From Clostridia bacterium (lineage in GTDB: Bacteria; Bacillota_A; Clostridia; Christensenellales; Aristaeellaceae): DNA of 22,212 nucleotides. How positions within the stretch are numbered: the stretch's first letter is position 1; each line of letters starts with the position of its first letter. This document shows, one piece after another, positions 19,786 through 22,212 of this stretch. The position numbers were made by a program, and so were the translations under genes. Under the pieces are notes generated by a model. The model ran no database searches, had not been told where the DNA came from, and saw only the letters and a list, made by a program, of their open reading frames with translations. Location: the NCBI GenBank assembly GCA_017620455.1, contig JAFZQK010000060.1:1-22212 (forward strand). Reading direction: 5' to 3'.

Positions 19786-21348
19786 TTATGCCGGAATATT
19801 GGTATGCGTGTTCAGCAGCGTCCAGAGCTTCACGCCGTCCACCTGCGAAAACGTCATATCCAGCACATTGATCCCGGCCGTCAGGCCCTGGGTGTTCGCC
19901 GCGCCGACCTTGACGGTGTTATCCGGCGGCAGCAGCGTGACGCTGCGGTTTGCGTCGAACCGCAGCTGGATCTCGAACCACGCGCCGTATCCGTCGTCCG
20001 GCACGGCCGGGAGCGCGACCTCGACAGGGGCGTCCACGATTTCATTCAGCCGGTAGGTGACGTTCCGGATCATGCCGCTGAAAGTCAGCTTGGTATGCAC
20101 GTAATAGGTGTTCGCCGGAACCGTGTCCCCCGCCGTCACCTCCGCGAGCGTATACTCCCCGCCGGATTCGGTGTAATAGTTTTTCCCGGCGACAAACGTG
20201 GCGTCCGTGGTGAGCGCGTAGGTCCACGTCCGGTACGGCGCGATGTCGTACACGTAAAACGTGCTGCGGTAATCCAGGTTCCGCACCGCCAGGTCGGTGG
20301 CCTTGAAGACGAAAGCGTCCTGCACCGAGGCGCTCCAGGCCACCGTCACGATCTGCGAAACAGCCGCCACGGAGAACCGCACCGCCACGTCGACGTGGTC
20401 CGCGCCCACCGTGCAGATGCTGCCCGCGGCGCCGGACACGGCGGTCTGCTGCGATACCGCGGCGCCGTCCGGGGCCAGGATCCGGGCGAACACATACCAG
20501 CCGGTATCCGTCAGGCCATAGGCTGCGTACTGCGTCACGTCCCCCACGTAAACCGGCGCGCCCACCGCGTCGATGACCTGGATGCCGGCCAGCGGGACGT
20601 CATTCAGGGAGGACACGCGATTCGCAGGGATCACGGCGTCCGCGCCCGGCTCGCCCTGCGGGCCCTGGGGCCCCTGGGGGCCGGTGGCGCCGGTATCGCC
20701 CTGCAGACCCTGGGGGCCGGTGGCGCCGGTGTCTCCCTTTGGGCCCTGCGGCCCCTGGGGGCCGGTGGCGCCGGTGTCTCCCTTCGGGCCCTGCGGCCCC
20801 TGGGGGCCGGTATCGCCGGTGTCGCCTTTCGGGCCCTGCGGCCCCTGGGGGCCGGCGGCGCCGGTATCGCCCTGCAGACCCTGTGGACCGGTGGCCCCAG
20901 TATCGCCCTTCGGCCCTTTTGGGCCCTGGGGGCCGGTGGCGCCGGTGTCTCCCTTCGGGCCCTGCGGCCCCTGGGGGCCGGTATCGCCGGTATCGCCTTT
21001 CGGGCCCTGGGGACCCTGGGGGCCGGTGGCGCCGGTATCGCCTTTCGGGCCCTGGGGCCCCTGGGGACCGGTGGCGCCGGTGGCGCCCTGCGGGCCCTGT
21101 GGCCCGGTGGCGCCGGTATCGCCCTTCGGGCCGGTGGCGCCGTTATAAAGCGAGAATTCTTTCGGGCCGTCCAGGTCCGTGATGGTGACCCGGTGGCCGT
21201 CGGAAATGGCCTCGACCTGGACGCTGGGGCTGACGGCGCGGATCACGCGCAGATCCTCGATTTGAAGCTGGGCCGTCTCGTTCTCTTCGGCCTGCAGCTG
21301 GGCGGATTCGTCCTCCTCGATGTGCAGCGGGATGGGTTCGTTATTCAT
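19786..21348 (-). CDS. Collagen-like phage tail fibre
   Basis: A 520-residue protein in three parts. The N-terminus (1-69) has an acidic repeat-like stretch ([16 protein letters not shown]) and a small beta domain that probably attaches to the baseplate. Residues 70-237 are 56 uninterrupted Gly-X-Y triplets rich in GPQ, GPK, GDT and GAT, which should form a collagen-like triple helix. Residues 238-520 are a beta-rich C-terminal region likely to be the trimeric receptor-binding head. The ATG overlaps the previous gene's stop by eight bases. It would act outside the cell at the phage tail tip in host recognition. Confidence 0.9.
   Translation of the reverse strand: MNNEPIPLHIEEDESAQLQAEENETAQLQIEDLRVIRAVSPSVQVEAISDGHRVTITDLDGPKEFSLYNGATGPKGDTGATGPQGPQGATGATGPQGPQGPKGDTGATGPQGPQGPKGDTGDTGPQGPQGPKGDTGATGPQGPKGPKGDTGATGPQGLQGDTGAAGPQGPQGPKGDTGDTGPQGPQGPKGDTGATGPQGPQGPKGDTGATGPQGLQGDTGATGPQGPQGPQGEPGADAVIPANRVSSLNDVPLAGIQVIDAVGAPVYVGDVTQYAAYGLTDTGWYVFARILAPDGAAVSQQTAVSGAAGSICTVGADHVDVAVRFSVAAVSQIVTVAWSASVQDAFVFKATDLAVRNLDYRSTFYVYDIAPYRTWTYALTTDATFVAGKNYYTESGGEYTLAEVTAGDTVPANTYYVHTKLTFSGMIRNVTYRLNEIVDAPVEVALPAVPDDGYGAWFEIQLRFDANRSVTLLPPDNTVKVGAANTQGLTAGINVLDMTFSQVDGVKLWTLLNTHTNIPA
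20638..21141 (-). repeat. Collagen-like Gly-X-Y coding repeat tract
   Basis: 504 bases coding 56 Gly-X-Y triplets, most often as a 45-base unit coding [15 protein letters not shown]. Strong GGCC-rich periodicity of nine bases is visible on the plus strand. Confidence 0.95.
20683..21024 (-). repeat. Two tandem copies of a 171-base block within the collagen tract
   Basis: Bases 20854-21024 and 20683-20853 each code 19 triplets in the same order, differing at two residues (GPK/GPQ and GAA/GAT). The DNA differs at roughly a dozen positions by eye, indicating an older rather than very recent duplication. Confidence 0.85.
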
Positions 21349-21667
21349 CTCCCTCGCCTCCCGCGTATTCGATCACGGTGCGGTCCAGGATCCGCTTCAC
21401 GTTCAGCTGCGCCTCGTCGGTGGCCTCCGCGGTGCCCTGGGCATCGATCCAGCGCACCTGCACGAAGGCCGGGCCCGGGGTGAGCGACAGCGTTTCCTTC
21501 TGCGTCAGCGCGCAGGCGACGGTGGTGCCCTCGGCGTCCGCCTCGACGCGGGCGTCGCGCTTGACGATCCTGACGGCGGCCTGGGCGATGTACACCTCCA
21601 CCGTGCAGCCGGACAAATCGCGCCCGGCGATGGTGAGCGTAATGGACGGTGTCGTTCCCTGGTACAT
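21341..21667 (-). CDS. Small phage tail/baseplate protein (BppU-like)
   Basis: A 108-residue, beta-rich protein. It starts [20 protein letters not shown] and contains [40 protein letters not shown], a pattern common to short proteins encoded before tail fibres in Firmicutes phages, recalling the N-terminal domain of baseplate upper proteins. It would sit at the tail tip as adaptor for the collagen-like fibre. The ATG at 21667 is seven bases after AGGAGG; an ATG at 21673 overlaps the previous stop but is only one base from the site, so it is less likely. Confidence 0.75.
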   Translation of the reverse strand: MYQGTTPSITLTIAGRDLSGCTVEVYIAQAAVRIVKRDARVEADAEGTTVACALTQKETLSLTPGPAFVQVRWIDAQGTAEATDEAQLNVKRILDRTVIEYAGGEGDE

Positions 21668-21669
21668 GG

Positions 21670-22212
21670 TCATTCCTCCTTGATTTCCGCCCCGGGGAAC
21701 GCCTTGGCCAGTTCCTCGGCGGCGGACTTGCTCAGCCCGCCCACGGTGACGGTGTAGGTAGCCCGGGGCGATTGATCCGCCTGGTCCAGGGCGTTCCAGG
21801 TTTTGGGGCCGCAGACGCCGTCCGCCTGGAGGCCGCTGGCGCGCTGGAAGGCCTGGACGGCTGCCATGGTGGCCGCGCCAAAAATGCCGTCGGCCCCGGC
21901 GTGGCCCAGATCGTACCCCTGGGCCAGGAGCAGCTGCTGCAGCCGCGCCACGCTCTCGCCCCGGTCGCCCCGGCGCAGGGTGGGCGGCAGGCGGCGGGCG
22001 TTGCCGGCGGCGAGCTCCGCTTCTGTGTACATCCCCTTGGGCACCGCGTAATGCGTCCAGCGGCCGGCGGACAGGGGATCCTCCTTCACCTCGCCGGAGC
22101 AGTGCACCGCCCGGCTGTCGCCCACGTACAGGCCCGTATGGGCCATCCGCGCGCCGTCCTGGCGGTACAGCACGGTCAGCGGCAGATCCGGCATTTCGGC
22201 GATGGGCCCGCG
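21670..22212 (-). CDS. NlpC/P60 cell-wall hydrolase with peptidoglycan-binding domain (5' end outside window)
   Basis: The 180 visible residues are the C-terminal part of a phage lysin. The first ~50 hold the end of an NlpC/P60 cysteine-peptidase domain, including AHTGLYVGDSRAVHCSGEV with the catalytic His; the catalytic Cys lies beyond the window. About residues 75-140 form a PG_binding_1 domain (LRRGDRGESVARLQQLLLAQGYDLG, DGIFGAATMAAVQAFQRASGLQADGVCGPKTW). A short SPOR-like tail (YTVTVGGLSKSAAEELAKAFPGAEI) ends it. It cuts stem peptides of peptidoglycan. Its place before the fibre genes could mean a tail-borne lysin or a displaced endolysin. Confidence 0.9.
   Translation of the reverse strand, partial: RGPIAEMPDLPLTVLYRQDGARMAHTGLYVGDSRAVHCSGEVKEDPLSAGRWTHYAVPKGMYTEAELAAGNARRLPPTLRRGDRGESVARLQQLLLAQGYDLGHAGADGIFGAATMAAVQAFQRASGLQADGVCGPKTWNALDQADQSPRATYTVTVGGLSKSAAEELAKAFPGAEIKEE

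Larger units (their letters stand above)
17815..22212 (-). mobile_element. Prophage fragment: tail-fibre and lysis cassette
   Basis: Eight minus-strand genes with overlapping or closely spaced ends include an NlpC/P60 hydrolase, a collagen-like fibre, a CBM5/12-like protein and a TcdE-type holin, and end at a strong terminator. This is typical of the late end of a tailed-phage genome in Clostridia. It continues past the window. No integrase, capsid or terminase gene is visible, so a whole prophage, a remnant and a tailocin are all possible. Confidence 0.85.

Noticed and set aside
20638..21141. Repeats that could be mistaken for a CRISPR array
   Set aside because: The units are contiguous coding triplets with no spacers of unrelated sequence.
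19804..21483. A 559-codon open frame on the plus strand, and another over 20573-21148 rich in Pro-Trp-Gly
   Set aside because: Both are opposite-strand readings of the collagen-like fibre; their repeats mirror the Gly-X-Y codons.

Overview
The window looks like the chromosome of a GC-rich Clostridia-type Firmicute, probably gut-associated, with part of a prophage at its right end. Evidence for the lineage: glutamine synthetase type III, a proline-type T-box upstream of a eukaryote/archaeal-like ProRS, ribosomal-protein leaders of Firmicutes type, an L27 with the N-terminal extension that Prp cleaves, a Spo0E-like peptide with Spo0A-box-like sites, DegV, and strong AGGAGG ribosome sites with sigma-A type promoters. 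No rRNA gene is present, so the species cannot be named.

Layout, left to right. 1-3.0 kb (minus strand): the 5' end of glnN with its promoter and a structured leader, then a serC-serA operon for serine synthesis. 3.0-5.2 kb (plus): a Spo0E-like gene under inverted Spo0A-like boxes, the rplU-prp-rpmA operon behind a promoter and probable L21 leader, then a GNAT acetyltransferase. 5.1-7.4 kb (minus): a tight operon of a fused NadD-YqeK protein, RsfS, a cysteine-less ArsC/Spx-like protein and a zinc-ribbon protein. It is closed by a bidirectional terminator that overlaps the end of the acetyltransferase gene. 7.5-13.3 kb (plus): a membrane protein that may carry a degenerate nuclease-like fold, a very long class A penicillin-binding protein, and T-box-controlled proS. 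13.3-17.4 kb (minus): a cluster of stem-loops, a PHP-domain hydrolase coupled to DegV, a stand-alone rplJ-rplL operon with a complete L10 leader and attenuator, and two coupled membrane genes, one DUF4230-like. 17.5-17.65 kb: a 51-residue cysteine-rich peptide gene.

17.8-22.2 kb (minus, running off the window): a compact phage tail-fibre and lysis cassette. In transcription order it holds an NlpC/P60-PG_binding_1 hydrolase (5' end outside the window), a small tail protein, a collagen-like fibre, two unknown small proteins, a C39-like cysteine peptidase, a CBM5/12-like protein and a TcdE-type holin, ending at a strong terminator. Most genes overlap or nearly touch.

The housekeeping part is chiefly about translation and its control: L21, L27 with its protease, L10, L7/L12, RsfS and ProRS, most behind recognisable RNA or promoter controls. 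The least explained items are the cysteine-rich peptide beside the phage cassette, the putative nuclease-fold membrane protein, the eroded NadD half of the NadD-YqeK fusion, and the C39-like peptidase in a lysis-gene position.
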